Counted from the first letter of the stretch, positions 37,783 to 51,117 are shown. The stretch is DNA of 64,000 bases from Molossus alvarezi (GCA_037176705.1 CM073899.1:5022001-5086000), one strand, 5' to 3'. The notes: a model not told the origin generated them from the sequence alone. Made by a program: numbers and translations.

Positions 37783-38020
37783 GTTTTTTTATCCTGACCT
37801 GAGGACATTTTCCCATCTTGTTGATCAGATAGAGTGAAAAGGAGAGAGAGAGAGAGAAACATCGATGTGAAAGGGATACATGGAGTGGATGCCACCTGCA
37901 CAACCCAACCAGGGCTGGGGACAAACTGCAACCGAGGTACATGCCCTTAGCGGAAACCGAACCCGGGTCTCTCCAGATCACAGGCCAAAGCTCCAACTGC
38001 TGAGCCAAACCGGCCAGGGC
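37783..38020 (-). mobile_element. Ves-type SINE, type B
   Basis: Minus-strand copy with the type B 3' signature (atcctgacctgaggacat) at left, GA tract, body and complement of the head (gccaaaccggccagggc) at right. TSD tgaatgttt at 37774-37782 and 38021-38029. Confidence 0.93.
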
Positions 38021-38029
38021 TGAATGTTT

Positions 38030-38620
38030 TATATTTAAAGATGCTTGCATGGTTTAAAATGTATATACATGACGTCATGGCACACGCATCCTTTTGCAGG
38101 TTGCTTTTCCAGCGTGTTTATAGATGTAGCTAATTTATATTAAGTAGTGTGAATTCCGAAATGAATCGGTCACAGTTAGTTTGTTCTACTAAGAGACGGT
38201 TGTGCTGTTTCCGCTTTTAAGACTTACAAATATTGTTTTAATAAACACATTTATACCTATAGTCTTTCGTAACGAGCACACATTTCTCTCTATAAACACT
38301 CACAAGTACAGTTTCTGGGCTATAGATCATGCGCACCTTCAGCTTCCCTAAGTATGGGGCAGTTGGGCAGCAAATGGTTTGATGGGCTGACCCCGTCCCC
38401 CGTCTCTGCCAAAGCACAGAGAACTTCACATCACGGTTCTCATTAAGCTGTTAGAGAGCTGATGGTATGTCTATTGGAGAGTAAGGTGTTTTTTTGTGTG
38501 ATTTGCACGTTTCTGTATTTTGCCTTTTTTTTTTTCTGATTGATATTTTTTGTAATTTAATGTATGTGATATTGCATCTGGTATTTCCCCAATCCATGGC
38601 TTGCTATGGTTGCTGTTGTT
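38030..38620. other. Unique AT-rich DNA
   Basis: No repeat or exon recognised; a T run lies at about 38526-38536. Short ORFs only. Confidence 0.4.
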
Positions 38621-38635
38621 CAAATGGTTTTAATT

Positions 38636-38874
38636 GTTTTTTTAATACTCACCTGAGGATATTTTTCTATTTATCTTCAGATACAATGGGAAGGAGAGCA
38701 AGAAAGAGAAACATCAATGTGAGAGAGACACATCAACTTGTTGCCTCCTGAACGCCCCCAACCAGGGCCAGGGACTGAACTACAACCAAGGTAAGTGCCC
38801 TTGACCAGAATCAAACCTGTGACTCTTTGGTCAGTGGGTCAACGCTCTAATCACTGAGAAAACCAGCCAGGGCT
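38636..38874 (-). mobile_element. Ves-type SINE, type B
   Basis: Minus-strand copy with the left-end 3' motif (actcacctgaggat), GA-rich tract, body and complement of the head at right. A perfect 15-bp TSD caaatggttttaatt lies at 38621-38635 and 38875-38889. Confidence 0.94.
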
Positions 38875-38956
38875 CAAATGGTTTTAATTTTAATGAACTA
38901 GAATTGGTTCATATTTTCCTTTATGACTCGTAATGTGTATATAATTGTGATTAAAG

Positions 38957-39130
38957 AGCCCGGGCGAGGGAGACAGCTTGTCGAGGGGCAAACCCACCTC
39001 TGCCACACGGGAAGTATGTCTTTTGCAAGTTAAATGGTCTCCTCACCTGGACATAGGTGTGGTGATAGAAGGTACTTCCAAGGGGTTGGAGGATGAAATC
39101 GCATAGCACATGCCCAGTGCTTCACACCTC
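38957..39130 (-). mobile_element. MIR SINE relic, minus strand
   Basis: Diverged text in the order of the MIR complement: a cctctgccac part, then gcaagttaaatgg with tcctcacctgg, then a gatgaaat segment and an ending of gcccagtgcttcacacc. The pattern is recognisable but weak; ends are approximate. Confidence 0.5.
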
Positions 39131-39149
39131 GGTCTGGGAGACAGCACCC

Positions 39150-41295
39150 TCCACGGGTGTCAGAGGTTGTTATAACGGTTGTGAGTACTAGTCCTGGTGG
39201 GGACACCGTTTGTATTAAGGAAATACTTCTATATTCCATGAACCTAAACAAATATTTATTTATTTCTACATTATCTTTTTTAATTAAGACTTTTTAGAGC
39301 CATTTAAGGTTCACATATATTTTTTTATTAATGCTCAATCATGGTTTTCACATTTGGATATTTAAATTATCAGGGTTTGATTGAGCTACCACATGGGAAG
39401 GAAACAGTTTTATACAAATATTCAATTGTCTCAGGCAAGACCAGTTGTCGAACAGCCCACTGGGCCGCTGCGTGCAATGCCGACCCCCTGCCCTTCACGT
39501 TGTGACGCCTGATTTCCACGCATTCTCTTCCAGCTGGCTGCCGTGTGCAAGTATCGCCAAATTCCTTTTTTTTTTTTTTTCAATAATTATTACCTTTGTT
39601 ATCACTCTTCAAAAATTCTTGACTACTCTTGGAACTTTATTCTTCACATAACTTTTAGGATTGGCTTTTTTAAAGTCTCTGAAAATTCTTTTGGGGCTTC
39701 AATTGCGCTTTTATGGAATTTCTAAGCCATTTGAGAACACGCTCCACCTGCCCAGCGCTGAGCCCGCGCAGGTGGACCACCTGCCGCCCACCGGGCGCAC
39801 CGAGGGCCTCTTGGCCACTTAATCTGAAAATAGCCACGAGGCACCTAACGTCCTGCCAGTACGGCTGAACGCGGCCTTGGCCGAACACGAGCAGCACAGG
39901 GGTGAAGACACTGGGCCCAGCTCTCAAAAGGCCTCTCGGTTCACAGGAAACAAAACACGGGCGTCAACCACGTGGGCGAGAGGCACGCGGGGCGACGCGG
40001 AGCCGGTGTCGGGGTGAAGGGAAGGCAACCGAGAGCCAGGGGCCATGTAGGTGGGCAGGGACGGGCGGGGGCAGAGTCCGGGGCCGAGGAGATGACGACG
40101 TGGACAGGGACAGGTCCGTGTGGCCGGCTGGCTGGCTGCCCTCCTCGCTGCCCTGGCCCCACAGGTGCCCCATCACAGACCGCCCGGCCTCCTCCTCCAG
40201 GGCCAGGAGGCGCCCCCTTTCCCAGGAACTGCGGGAAACAGAAAGATCACTTCTTGCCTTGAACCGTTCACGGAAACAGACGCTAGTCTGAGGTGTAAGT
40301 AGAAATTACTGACCCTGAAGTCTGCACCGTGTGGGTGACGAAGGTCACTTCCAGACGCTTAAACCAGGGCGGGAGGAGCCAGGGCAGGGGCCGCGCTCGC
40401 TCAGCAGTGACCTCATTTCCCCCTGCGAGAGGGGGACCCAGGGCCAGGGGAAGGTGCAGCTGAAAGAGGACCCTGTTCCTCTGCCAACTAGAGGGGGTGA
40501 GTGAGCGCGGAGGTGGGGGCGCCTGCCCCGGCTCGTCCCCTCTGGCCGCACCCGGAGCCCGGAGCTGCGGAGCGGGTGTTGGCCCTTCCAGCCGGGGCTA
40601 AACAGCAGGTCTGCGGTTTCAGGGGTTCGCCCCCATTGGAGAGACTGACCTGAGGCAAACGGCCTGGAAAACAGCATTTTCCTTCGATGGGCTCCTAGCA
40701 GTGTCCTCCAAAGGGACCTTGGCAATTGTTTTCCTTTCTTGCTTGCTCGCTACTGACAGGTGACAGGAGCTAGACTGCCCTGTGGCTCCTCCTTTAGACC
40801 CAATCAAAACGTAGCCATCCCCTCCTCAAACGCGCTGGGACTCGGAGTGTTGTCAGGTAGACATGAAATCCACCTGATATTCACTCTTGCTAAATAGTAT
40901 TCCTTAGATTGAAATAGTAGTGTTTCCAGCCCACATTTAACACCCACCACCAGGAGGAGAAGGGCATGGAGACACGTGGGAAGTGAACATGTTTTGTAGA
41001 CAGGTCCCCAAGTATCTCCAACCTCACGAAAAAGACTATGCTAATCTGGGCTCACCCAGAGTGATAATGTCTAGTAATCTCCAAAGGCAAGAGTTAAGGA
41101 AGACTCATCTCAAAAATAACTCTCTCATGATGATGAGATTTTCTTTTTTCCTTACATTCTAAAATTATGAAATACTTGAAAAAAAAAACAAGAAAGCCTT
41201 CAAAATATTTAACATTACTTTGTGCTCACTACCAAGATGTATCAGACCCTAAACTATTGTAATATTTCTTTCAGGTTTTTTGTTCGTTTGTTTTT
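39150..41295. other. Unique DNA with GC-rich core
   Basis: AT-rich to about 39720, then GC-rich and CpG-containing at 39960-40610, then ordinary. The GC-rich part supports overlapping frames on both strands (up to 129 codons) that I cannot assign; a weak CpG island is possible. A T run of about 16 lies near 39566-39581. Confidence 0.4.
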
Positions 41296-41397
41296 AAAGA
41301 GTAGTTTATTGGTTTTTAGAGAGAAAGGAGGGAGAGAGAGAGAGAAACCTCGCCTGCATGCCCCCCACTGGGGGTCCAACCCAAAACCCCAGCCAGA
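41296..41397 (-). mobile_element. Internally deleted type A SINE
   Basis: A minus-strand SINE with the tail complement (ttattggtttttagagag), GA tract and the middle of the body (tgcatgccccccactggg), but most of the tRNA-like head is missing before the remnant cccagccag. Without A and B boxes it cannot be transcribed from its own promoter. The young L1 insertion begins about 20 bp to the right. Confidence 0.75.
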
Positions 41398-41432
41398 ACT
41401 ATTTCAGATTATTTTTTAAGAAATGAGTTGTT

Positions 41433-43680
41433 CAAAGAAAGAAAACTACAGGCCAATATTCCTGATGAACATAGATGCCAAAATCCTGAACAAAATACTA
41501 GCAAATCGGATCCAGCAATACACCAAAAATATTATCCACCATGATCAAGTGGGATTCATCCAAGGGATGCAAGGCTGGTACAATATTCTCAAATCCATAA
41601 ATGTGATACACCACATAAATAAAATGAATAAAAACCACATGATAATATCAAGAGATGCTGAAAAAGCCTTCGACAAAATCCATCATCCATTTCTGATAAA
41701 AACACTCAGCAGTGTGGGAATAGAGGGATCATATCTACACATAATAAAGGCCATACTATATGAAAGACTTACAGCCAACATCATACTCAATGAGCAAAAC
41801 TAAAAGCATTTCCCTTAAGAACAGGAATAAGGCAAGGATGCCCACTTTCGCCACTCCTATTTAACATAGTAGTGGAAGTCTTAGCCACAGCAATCAGACA
41901 GGAAGAAAAAAAAAAGGGATCCAAATTGGAAAGGAGGAGTTGAATTGTCGTTATTTGAAGATGACATGATACTATACATAGAAAACCCCAAAGACTCCAT
42001 CAAAAGTTTACTAGACTTAATAAATGAATTTGGAAAAGTAGCAGGATACAAAATAAAGTCAAGAAATCGATGGCATTCTTATACACCAATGATGAACTCA
42101 CAGAAAGAGAAACTAAGAAAACAATCCCATTTACCATTGCGGCAAAAAAATTAAGATACCTAGGAATAAACTTAACCAAAGAAATAAAGGACCTATTCAC
42201 AGAAAACTACAGGTCATTGAAAAAGAAATAGAAGAAGATATAAAAAAGTGGAAGCACATACCCTGTTCATGGATTGGAAGAATTAACATCATTAAAATGT
42301 CCATATTACCCAAAGCAATATATAGATTCAATGCAATCCCCATCAAAATACCAACGGCATACTTCACAGCATTGGAACAAGTACTTCAAAAGTTCATATG
42401 GAACCAAAAAAGGCCTCGAATAGCCACAGCAATCTTGAAAAGGAAGAACAAAGTTGGAGGGATCACAATACCAGATTTCAGCTTATACTACAAAGCCACC
42501 ATAATCAAAACAGCCTGGTACTGGCACAAGAACAGGCATGTAGACTAGTGGAACAGAACAGAGAACCCAGAAATGGACCCAAGGCAATATGCTCAATTAA
42601 TATTTGACAAAGGTGGCAAGAGCATACAGTGGAGTAAGGACAGACTCTTTAATAAATGGTGCTGGGAAAATTGGACAGCTATTTGCAGAAAAATGAAACT
42701 AGACCATCAAATTACACCCTACACAAGAATAAACTCAAAAAGGATAAAAGACTTAAATGTGACTCATGAATCCATAAAAATCCTAGAGGAGACTGTGGGC
42801 AACAAAATCTCAGACATCATACGCAGCAGAATTTTTACTGACACATCACCTAAGGCAATAGAAACAAAGGAGAAAATGAACATGGGACTACATCAAACTC
42901 AAAAGCTTCTGCACAGTGAAAGATACAACCATCACAACGAAAAGGCTACCCACTGTATGGGAGAGCATAATTTCCAATGATATATCAGATAAGGGGTTAA
43001 TTTCCAATATATATAGAGTGCTCATACAACTCCACAAAAGGAAGACAAAGAACCCAATTAAAAAATGGGCAGAGGAACTAAATAGACACCTCTCCAAATA
43101 GGACATACATATGGCTAAGAGACATATGAAGAAATGCTCATCATCACTAATCGTCAGAGAGATGCAAATTAAAACAACAATGAGGTATCACCTCACACCT
43201 GTCAGAATGGCCACCATCAACAAATCATCAAACAACAAGTGTTGGCGAGGGTGTGGAGAAAAGGGGACTCTAGTACACTGCTGGTGGGAATGCAGACTGG
43301 TGCAGCCACTATGGAAAACAATATGGTGTTACCTCAAAAAACTAACAATTGAACTTCCATTTGACCCAGTGATCCCACTTCTAGGAATATACCCTAAGAA
43401 GCCTGAAACACCAATCACAAAGAATATATGTACCCCCATGTTTGTAGCAGCACTATTCACAATAGCTAAAATCTGGAAACAGCCCAAGTGTCCATCAGTA
43501 GACGAATGGATAAAAAAGCAGTGGTACATATACACAATGGAGTACTGCGCAGCTGTAAGAAAGAAAGATCTCTTATCCTTTGAGACTACATGGAGGGACC
43601 TGGAAAGTATCATCCTAAGTGAAACAAGCCAAACACAGAAAGACAAGTTTCATATGACATCACTTATTTGTGGAATATAA
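41433..43680 (+). pseudogene. L1 ORF2 remnant: RT and C-terminal domain
   Basis: L1 ORF2 encodes an endonuclease/reverse transcriptase that copies RNA into genomic breaks. Here the frame enters at the RT start ([16 protein letters not shown]), shifts after about 41803, resumes at 41945, breaks again near 42150 and at 42546, and is open from 43111 to 43680. The usual FADD catalytic box reads FEDD (41954-41965); the first position changed, the two aspartates remain. The last frame holds the Cys-rich motif [18 protein letters not shown] and the normal C-terminus. Several frameshifts and stops make it non-coding. Confidence 0.92.
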
Positions 43681-43933
43681 TGAACATAACAGTCTGAGGA
43701 ATGGGGTAGTCCCAGAGACGTGGAAGTGGGGTACAAACTGGCAATTCCCAGAAGAGGGGGTGGTGGGGGAGAGATAAACCACAGAACTTATATGCATGTA
43801 TGCATGAACAATGGACATGGACAACAAACTGGGGAAAGGGCAGGGAGGGAGGGGAAGGGGGGAATCAGTGGGGGGAAAAGGAGAAACATCTGTAACAAAA
43901 ATTAATTAATAAAAAAATAAATAAAATTAAAAA
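41433..43933 (+). mobile_element. Young 5'-truncated L1
   Basis: A 2.5-kb L1 insertion on the plus strand, bounded by a perfect 15-bp TSD (aagaaatgagttgtt at 41418-41432 and 43934-43948). It starts inside the reverse transcriptase domain and runs through the ORF2 C-terminus, a G-rich 3'UTR (about 43830-43870) and an A-rich tail. Sequence and translation are extremely close to the minus-strand L1 at 46989-52900; the 136-residue stretch before WIKK is the same in both translations. Both probably belong to one recently active subfamily. It lacks the 5'UTR, ORF1 and the endonuclease, so it cannot move by itself. Confidence 0.96.
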
Positions 43934-43948
43934 AAGAAATGAGTTGTT

Positions 43949-44099
43949 AAGGATGAGATCAAATGCGACGGTGTAACACTACCGATTGCATTTCTCTCCC
44001 GCCTGCCTCTCAAAAAGTAACCACTGTTCTCACTTGGAGCTTTAACATGCCCTTGATTAGTTCTGTTCCTTTGTTACATATATACTTACAAAACCAGAC
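43949..44099. other. Short unique gap between L1 copies
   Basis: No feature recognised; it continues the pre-insertion locus after the L1 TSD. Confidence 0.4.
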
Positions 44100-45375
44100 T
44101 GCTTTGCATATTTAAACACTGACATACACTTATATATTCAAGAATACAGAATCCAGCACTTCCATTATTGTTCAAAATTTTGACATTTGTAGTCCTAATT
44201 CATATATTTTAATTGTCTCACACTGTACAGATAAGTAGGCTATAATTTATTTTTAGCCTATGCTCCAGCTTGAACATTTAGTTTGTATCTAACATTTTGT
44301 TAGTTTAAACAAACACATTCCTATACATGCCTCCTTGTAAACCTGTAGAGAGTTTGCCCAAAGCATATACCAAGAAAAATAATTTGTTATAGGGGCCTCA
44401 CATTTCCAAGTTTATTACATATTGAAAAATTATTTTTCAAACTGCTAACATGTTTCCTCTTAGCTGTACATTAGCAACACTGTCAGATTTTACAATTAAT
44501 GTAAATCAATCAGATTTGTAAAAATGCCTAATGGTTGTTTTAATTTGTGTTTCCCTGATGACTAGGAAGACTGAGCATATTTTCATTGTTTTGTGGCACC
44601 GAGTCATGTCCTCCATAACAGGTCTCTTCCAGCTTTTGCACATTATGTATTCTACTGTGAATTCGTTTTTATCGTTTTGAGGCATTCTTTATATAGTAAA
44701 GTCTGTGCCTATATGTATGACAAGTCTCTTCCCAGTCTTTGGCTTGATTTTTAACTTTGTTTATGATACAATAAATGTTGCTGAGACAAAGGATTTTATA
44801 TATAAAGAGTCATTTAGATGCCTATTCTACAATACATACATAACAAACTCCAGATAAAATATGGGGGAACAACTTTCAAAGTTTTAGAAGAAAATATAGA
44901 AGAATATCTTTGTGAAGTTGAAATATAAAGAATGCATAAAACAAAAAGGAAGTGACTAATAAATCTGCCCTATTCATACCTAACACTCTTAGAGAAAGAC
45001 AATAAAACCTAGATTCTCAACAATAGCTTTTCCAATGTTCAACTTATTTAAATAATCACATAGTCATGGAAAGAAATAGAAAAACTTGACAAAAATCGTC
45101 AACAAAACAGATTCCAAGATGATATAGGTATAGGCACTTCTCTTATAAGGATACAAATAATCTAATATAAATACATTCAATGATTGAAAGAATTAGATGG
45201 AATTGTGAGTGAACAGAAGGTGAACCTCAAAACAATATAAATTCTAAAAAAATGAAGTGGAATACTCTCAATATAAAAATTCTCGGGATTAAACATATCA
45301 GTATCAGAAAGGAAAGCTTTACTGGAAAGCTTAACAGCAGGTTGGACACTAAAGAAAACGAGATGATGCACCTGC
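44100..45375 (-). mobile_element. Old L1 remnant with orientation switch
   Basis: 44100-44800 reads as the antisense of an old mammalian L1 ORF2 (for example ggttgttttaatttgtgttt near 44532, and a gagcatattttcat segment). From about 44850 the text resembles sense L1 (gttttagaagaaaatata; ctttgtgaagttgaa), a part that normally lies just upstream of the left piece. A minus-strand L1 with an inverted 5' segment would look like this. No long frames remain. Right end uncertain. Confidence 0.5.
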
Positions 45376-46730
45376 TCAAAGGCAGGCCTGGAATAAACAA
45401 TCCCACCTGAATCAGAGCTGTGGGGTGTGTGAGCCAGGCTGATGGGAGAACCCAGGGAAAGGCGCCTGTGTGAGGACTGGAATAAGCCATGAGCAAGACC
45501 CTCTTTTCTCTGTTATTGGCCAGGAGCAGCCCAAGGGAAGTGTGACCTTGGCCAGAACTTGGCAATGGACCCAAACGGACCCAAATGGTTTAGTCAGCTC
45601 TGCTCCTTACGGCGCCTCTCCCGAAGGACAGTGCGGGGCACACGTGCCCACCAGCAGAGATGCCGGGTCAGCTCTGTCGGAAGCGGGAGGCCTCACCCGT
45701 GCAGAGGTGATCGTGCTGGACCAGGGAGGTGGGAGCAGGGGTCAGACACTGATAAAGGAAGAGCATGAAGAAGTCAGATTCTCCCATGAAAGGCGAGGAT
45801 GGTCTGGAGCATGCGCAGTTGGTTTCCCCGAGCTGGCCGGTCACACGTCCTCCCTGTCCTAGGAGGTGGACAGGGGCCACAGAAGATGAGGAGAGGCTTG
45901 GAAGGAGAACTGGAAGTGGAGAAAAGTGTGCTCCTCCCTGGTGTATGTAAGGCGTCGGCTTTCATATTTAGCCGTTTAACCCAATTAGCGTCTGGGTGCC
46001 ATGGATGAGACGGGTACTTTTCTACTAGAGCACTTTTTTATTGCCCAGTTTGTTTCCGCTTCTCCTTACTTTTACCTCTGAAAACCACATTCCTCTTGAT
46101 AGTCAGGATATATTATGTGGGCATACTGATTTTTAAGAAGACAACAAATCTTGAATAAGATTAGAAATAGTGCTCGGCTTGACACACATTTTCAAAACTG
46201 TGACTGACTGAATAGCAAAAGCAGGTACATTTCCTAAGACGGAGGAGTGGAGACTCGGGTGTTCAGGGAGAGATGGATACTATCAATAGAGTAGAGAAGG
46301 TGACTATCAGGATGGAAGACTCCTGTGAGCAGAAGGAAGACCATGATGGGCATCTGAACGAGGTTCCATAAACTCACAGACAGTGATGTTGGCAGGAGTG
46401 TGTCAGGACCCGTCCCGCCCCCTGGCAACCTGTGGGAACCAGCACCGAGGTCAGGAGGCATGTCGATGGCTTCTCCAGTAGTTCCTGTCCTGCAGAAATT
46501 AAACCTGACCTGACGATGCCACCCAAGTTTATCTATTTTTGTTCATCTCATGTTATTGTTGATGATTATATTACAAATAGAAGCTACAACAGCATTAAAA
46601 CTGGATTATTTCAAGATTTTTAAAAAATCATCACAGATTCAGTAATGTGCTCGTGGGCCACGTGATCCTTTTCTGAAATATTCACTGGGCTATCTGCACT
46701 GAGCTCGGCCTCTGCAGTCCTGGGGGGTCC
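45376..46730. other. Unique DNA, no gene recognised
   Basis: Mixed sequence between the old L1 and the SINE/L1 pair. Overlapping frames of up to 130 codons (45470-45862 plus) have no recognised domain. Contains no TSD-bounded insert. Confidence 0.4.
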
Positions 46731-46750
46731 AGACAACCTTCATTTCTTTT

Positions 46751-46970
46751 TTTTTTTTAATTTTTGTTTCTTTATTGATTTTAGAGAGAGAGGAAGGGAG
46801 AGGGAGAGAGATAGAAACATCCATGAGAGAGAACATCGATTGGCTGCCTCCTCCATGCCCCCCACTACGAATCTGGCCCACACCCTGGGCATGTGCCCTG
46901 ACCCGGAATCAAACTGGCGACCTCTTGGTGCAGGGTCAATGCTCAACCACTGAGCCACACCACCCAGAAA
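46751..46970 (-). mobile_element. Ves-type SINE, type A, beside L1
   Basis: Minus-strand copy: poly-T left end, GA tract, body and complement of the head (ccactgagccacaccaccca) at right. A TSD of 20 bp with one mismatch lies at 46731-46750 (agacaaccttcatttctttt) and 46971-46990 (agaccaccttcatttctttt). The right-hand TSD copy is also the left TSD of the neighbouring L1. Confidence 0.95.
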
Positions 46971-47237
46971 AGACCACCTTCATTTCTTTTTTTTTTTTTA
47001 ATTAATGTTTTTATTAATTTTTGTTACAGATGTTTCTTCTTTTTCCCCCACTGATTCCCCCTCCCCCTTCCTCCCTGCCCTTTCCCCAGTTTGTTGTCCA
47101 TGTCCACTGTTCATGCATACATGCATATAAGTTCTGTGGTTTATCTCTCCCCCACCACCTCCTCTTCTGGGGATTGTCAGTCTGTACCCCACTTCCACGT
47201 CTCTGGGACTACCCCATTCCTCAGACTGTTATGTTCA

Positions 47238-50200
47238 TTATATTCCACAAATAAGTGAGATCATATGATACTTGTCTTTCTGTGTTTGGCTTGTTTCACT
47301 TAGGATGATACTTTCCAGGTCCCTCCATGTAGTCTCAAAGGATAAGAGATCTTTCTTTCTTACAGCTGCGTAGTACTCCATTGTGTATAATGTACCACTA
47401 CTTTTTTATCCATTCGTCTACTGATGGACACTTGGGCTGTTTCCAGATCTTAGCTATTGTAAATAGTGCTGCTACAAACATGGGGGTACATATATTCTTT
47501 GTGATTGGTGTTTCAGGCTTCTTAGGGTATATTCCTAGAAGTGGGATCACTGGGTCAAATGGAAGTTCAATTGTTAGTTTTTTGAGGTAACACCATATTG
47601 TTTTCCATAGTGGCTGCACCAGTCTGCATTCCCACCAGCAGTGTACTAGAGTCCCCTTTTCTCCACACCCTCGCCAACACTTGTTGTTTGATGATTTGTT
47701 GATGGTGGCCATTCTGACAGGTGTGAGGTGATACCTCATTGTTGTTTTAATTTGCATCTCTCTGACGATTAGTGATGATGAGCATTTCTTCATATGTCTC
47801 TTAGCCATATGTATGTCCTATTTGGAGAGGTGTCTATTTAGTTCCTCTGCCCATTTTTTAATTGGGTTCTTTGTCTTCCTTTTGTTGAGTTGTATGAGCA
47901 CTCTCTATATATCTCTATTATCTGATATATCATTGGCAAATATGCTCTCCCATACAGTGGGTAGCCTTTTCGTTGTGATGGTTGTATCTTTCACTGTGCA
48001 GAAGCTTTTGAGTTTGATGTAGTCCCATGTGTTCATTTTATCCTTTGTTTCTATTGCCTTAGGTGATGTATCAGTGAAAATTCTGCTGAGTATGATGTCT
48101 GAAATTTTGTTGCCCACAGTCTCCTCTAGGATTTTTATGGATTCATGAGTCACATTTAAGTCTTTTATCTATTTTGAGTTTATTCTTGTGTAGGGTGTAA
48201 GTTGATAGTCTAGTTTCATTTTTCTACATGTAGCTGTCCAATTTTCCCAACACCATTTATTAAAGAGGCTGTCCTTACTCCACTGTATGCTCTTGCCACC
48301 TTTGTCAAATATTAATTGAGCATATTGCCTTGGGTCCATTTCTGGGTTCTCTGTTCTGTTCCACTGGTCTATATGCCTGTTCTTGTGCCAGTACCAGGCT
48401 GTTTTGATTACGGTGGCTTTGTAGTATAACCTGAAATCTGGTAATGTGATCCCTCCAACTTTGTTCTTTTTTTTTTTTCAAGATTGCTGTGGCTATTCGA
48501 GGCCTTTTTTGGTTCCATATGAACTTTTGAAGTACTTGTTCCAATGCTATGAAGTATGCCTTTGGTATTTTGATGGGGATTGCATTGAATCTATATATTG
48601 CTTTGGGTAATATGGACATTTTAATGATGTTAATTCTTCCAATCCATGAACAGGGTATGTGCTTCCACTTTTTTATATCTTCTTCTATTTCTTTTTCAAT
48701 GACCTGTAGTTTTCTGTGAATAGGTCCTTTATTTCTTTGGTTAAATTTATTCCTAGTTATCTTAATTTTTTGCCGCAATGGTAAATGGGATTGTTTTCTT
48801 AGTTTCTCTTTCTGTGAGTTCATCATTGGTGTATAAGAATGCCATCGATTTCTTGACTTTATTTTGTATCCTGCTACTTTTCCAAATTCATTTATTAAGT
48901 CTAGTAAACTTTTGATGGAGTCTTTGGGGTTTTCTATGTATAGTATCATGTCATCTGCAAATAATGACAGTTTCACTTCCTCCTTTCCAATTTGGATCCC
49001 TTTTATTTTTTCTTCCTGTCTGATTGCTGTGGCTAAGACTTCCAGTACCATGTTAAATAAGAGTGGCGAAAGTGGGCATCCTTGCCTTGTTCCTGTTCTT
49101 AAGGGAAATGCTTTTAGCTTTTGCCCATTGAGTAAGATGTTGGCTGTAGGTCTTTCATATATGCCTTTATTATGTTTAAATATGATCCCTCTATTCCACC
49201 ATTGCTGAGCGTTTTCATCAGAAATGGATGCTGGATTTTGTCAAAGGCTTTTTCAGCATCTCTTGACATTATCATGTGGTTTTTATTCTTCATTTCATTT
49301 ATGTGGTGTATCACATTTATGGATTTGGGAATATTGTACCAGCCTTGCATCCCTGGGATGAATCCCACTTGGTCATGGTGGATAATTTTTTGGGTGTATT
49401 GCTGGATCCGATTTGCTAGTATTTTGTTCAGGATTTTGGCATCTATGCTCATCAGGGATATTGGCCTGTAGTTTTCTTTCTTTGTAGTATCTTTTTCTGG
49501 TTTTGGAATAAGAATTATGCTGGCTTCATAAAACGAGTTTGGAAGTTTTCCTTCTTCTTGAATTTTTTGAAATAGTTGGAGGAGAATGGGTGTTAGTTTT
49601 TCTTTGAATATCCATTAAATCTCCCCTGTGAAGCCATCCAGGCCTGGGCTTTTGTTTGCTGGGAGAGTCTTGATTACATCTTCAATTTCTTCTGTTGTTA
49701 TTGGTCTGTTCAAGTTTTCTATCTCTTCCTGGTCCAGTTTTGGGAGACTATGTGTTTTTAGAAATTTGTCGATTTCGCTTAGATTTTCGAATTTGTTGCC
49801 ATATAATTGTTCATAGTAGTTGTTAACGATATTTTGTATTTCTGTGGTGTCAGTTGTTACTTCTCTTCTTTCATTTCTGATTTTGTGTATTTGGGTTCTC
49901 TCTCTTTGTTTCTTGGTGAGTCTAGCTAAGGGTCAATCAATCTTGTTTATCTTTTCAAAAAACCAGCTCTTTGTTTCATTGATCCTTTGAATTGTTTTTT
50001 TTTTTTTTTTTTTTTGGTCTCTATGTCGTTTATTTCTGCTCTAATCTTAACTATTTCCATCCTTCTACTTGCTCTGGGGTTTTCTTTTTGTTTGTTCTCC
50101 AGTTCTTTAAGTTGTGAGGTTAGATATTCTATTACACATTTTTCTTGTTTTTTGGGGTAGGCCTGTAGTGCTATGAACTTCCCTCTCAGAACTGCTTTCG

Positions 50201-51072
50201 CTGCATCCCATAGATTTTGTGTTGTTGTGTCTTCTTTTGCATTTGTTTCCAGGAAGTTTTTGATTTCTTCCTTGATCTCTTCAGTGACCCATTTACTGTT
50301 TAATAACATGCTATTTAACTTCCATGTGTTCAAATGTCTTTGTATGTTGTTCTTGCAATTGATTTCTAGTTTCATGCCATTGTGATCTGAGAAGATGCTT
50401 GATATGATTTCAGTCTTCTTGAACTTGTAGAGACTTAGTTTGTGCCCTAACATGTGGTCTATATTTGAGAATGTCCCATGTGCACTTGAGAAGAATGTGA
50501 ATTTTGTAGTTTTGGCATGTAATTCTCTGTAGATATCTATTAAATCCATTTGGTCTAGTGCTTCATTTACAGTCTGTGTTTCCTTGCTAATTTTTTTTTT
50601 TTTTTTGGAGGATCTATCCAGTGATATCAGCAGGGTGTTGAAGTCCCCTGCTATGATTGTATTGCTGTTGATTTCTCCTTTGAAGTCCTCCAGAAGATTT
50701 TTAATATATTTTGGTGCTCCTATATTGGGTACATATATGTTTATCAAGGTTATATCTTCCTGTTGGATAGATCCTTTCAATATTATGTAGTGGACTTCTT
50801 TGTCTCTAGTTATGGCTTTCATTTTCAAATCTTTTTTATCAGATATGAGTATTGCTACCCCACCTTTTTTTCTTTTCGTTTGCATAGAATATTTTTTTCC
50901 ATCCCTTTGCTTTCAATCTATGTGAGTCTTTTGTTGTGAGCTGGGTCTCTTATAAACAACATATAGATGAGTCATGCTTTATTATCCAATCGGTTACTCT
51001 GTGTCTTTTTATGGGAGCATTCAATCCATTTACATTTAAGGTTATTATTGATATGAACTGATTTATGGCCAT
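47238..51072 (-). pseudogene. L1 ORF2: endonuclease, RT, C-terminal domain
   Basis: The region is 3835 bp, the normal size for L1 ORF2. The start codon is at 51072-51070. The APE-type endonuclease part is visible at 50885-49947 with GDFNT and SDHN motifs; the RT follows with [18 protein letters not shown] text near 49452 and the FADD catalytic box at 48950-48961; the Cys-rich C-terminal domain lies at 47808-47398. Breaks: a TAA at 50950-50952 in the N-terminal endonuclease, a 21-nt A tract (T at 49995-50015) where the frame is lost soon after, and further frame changes at about 49114 and between 48153 and 47808. It is not a functional gene. Confidence 0.92.
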
Positions 51073-51117
51073 TTTTGTTTAGTGTGGTTATATTTTTCTT
51101 CCTGTTTCTTCTACTAA

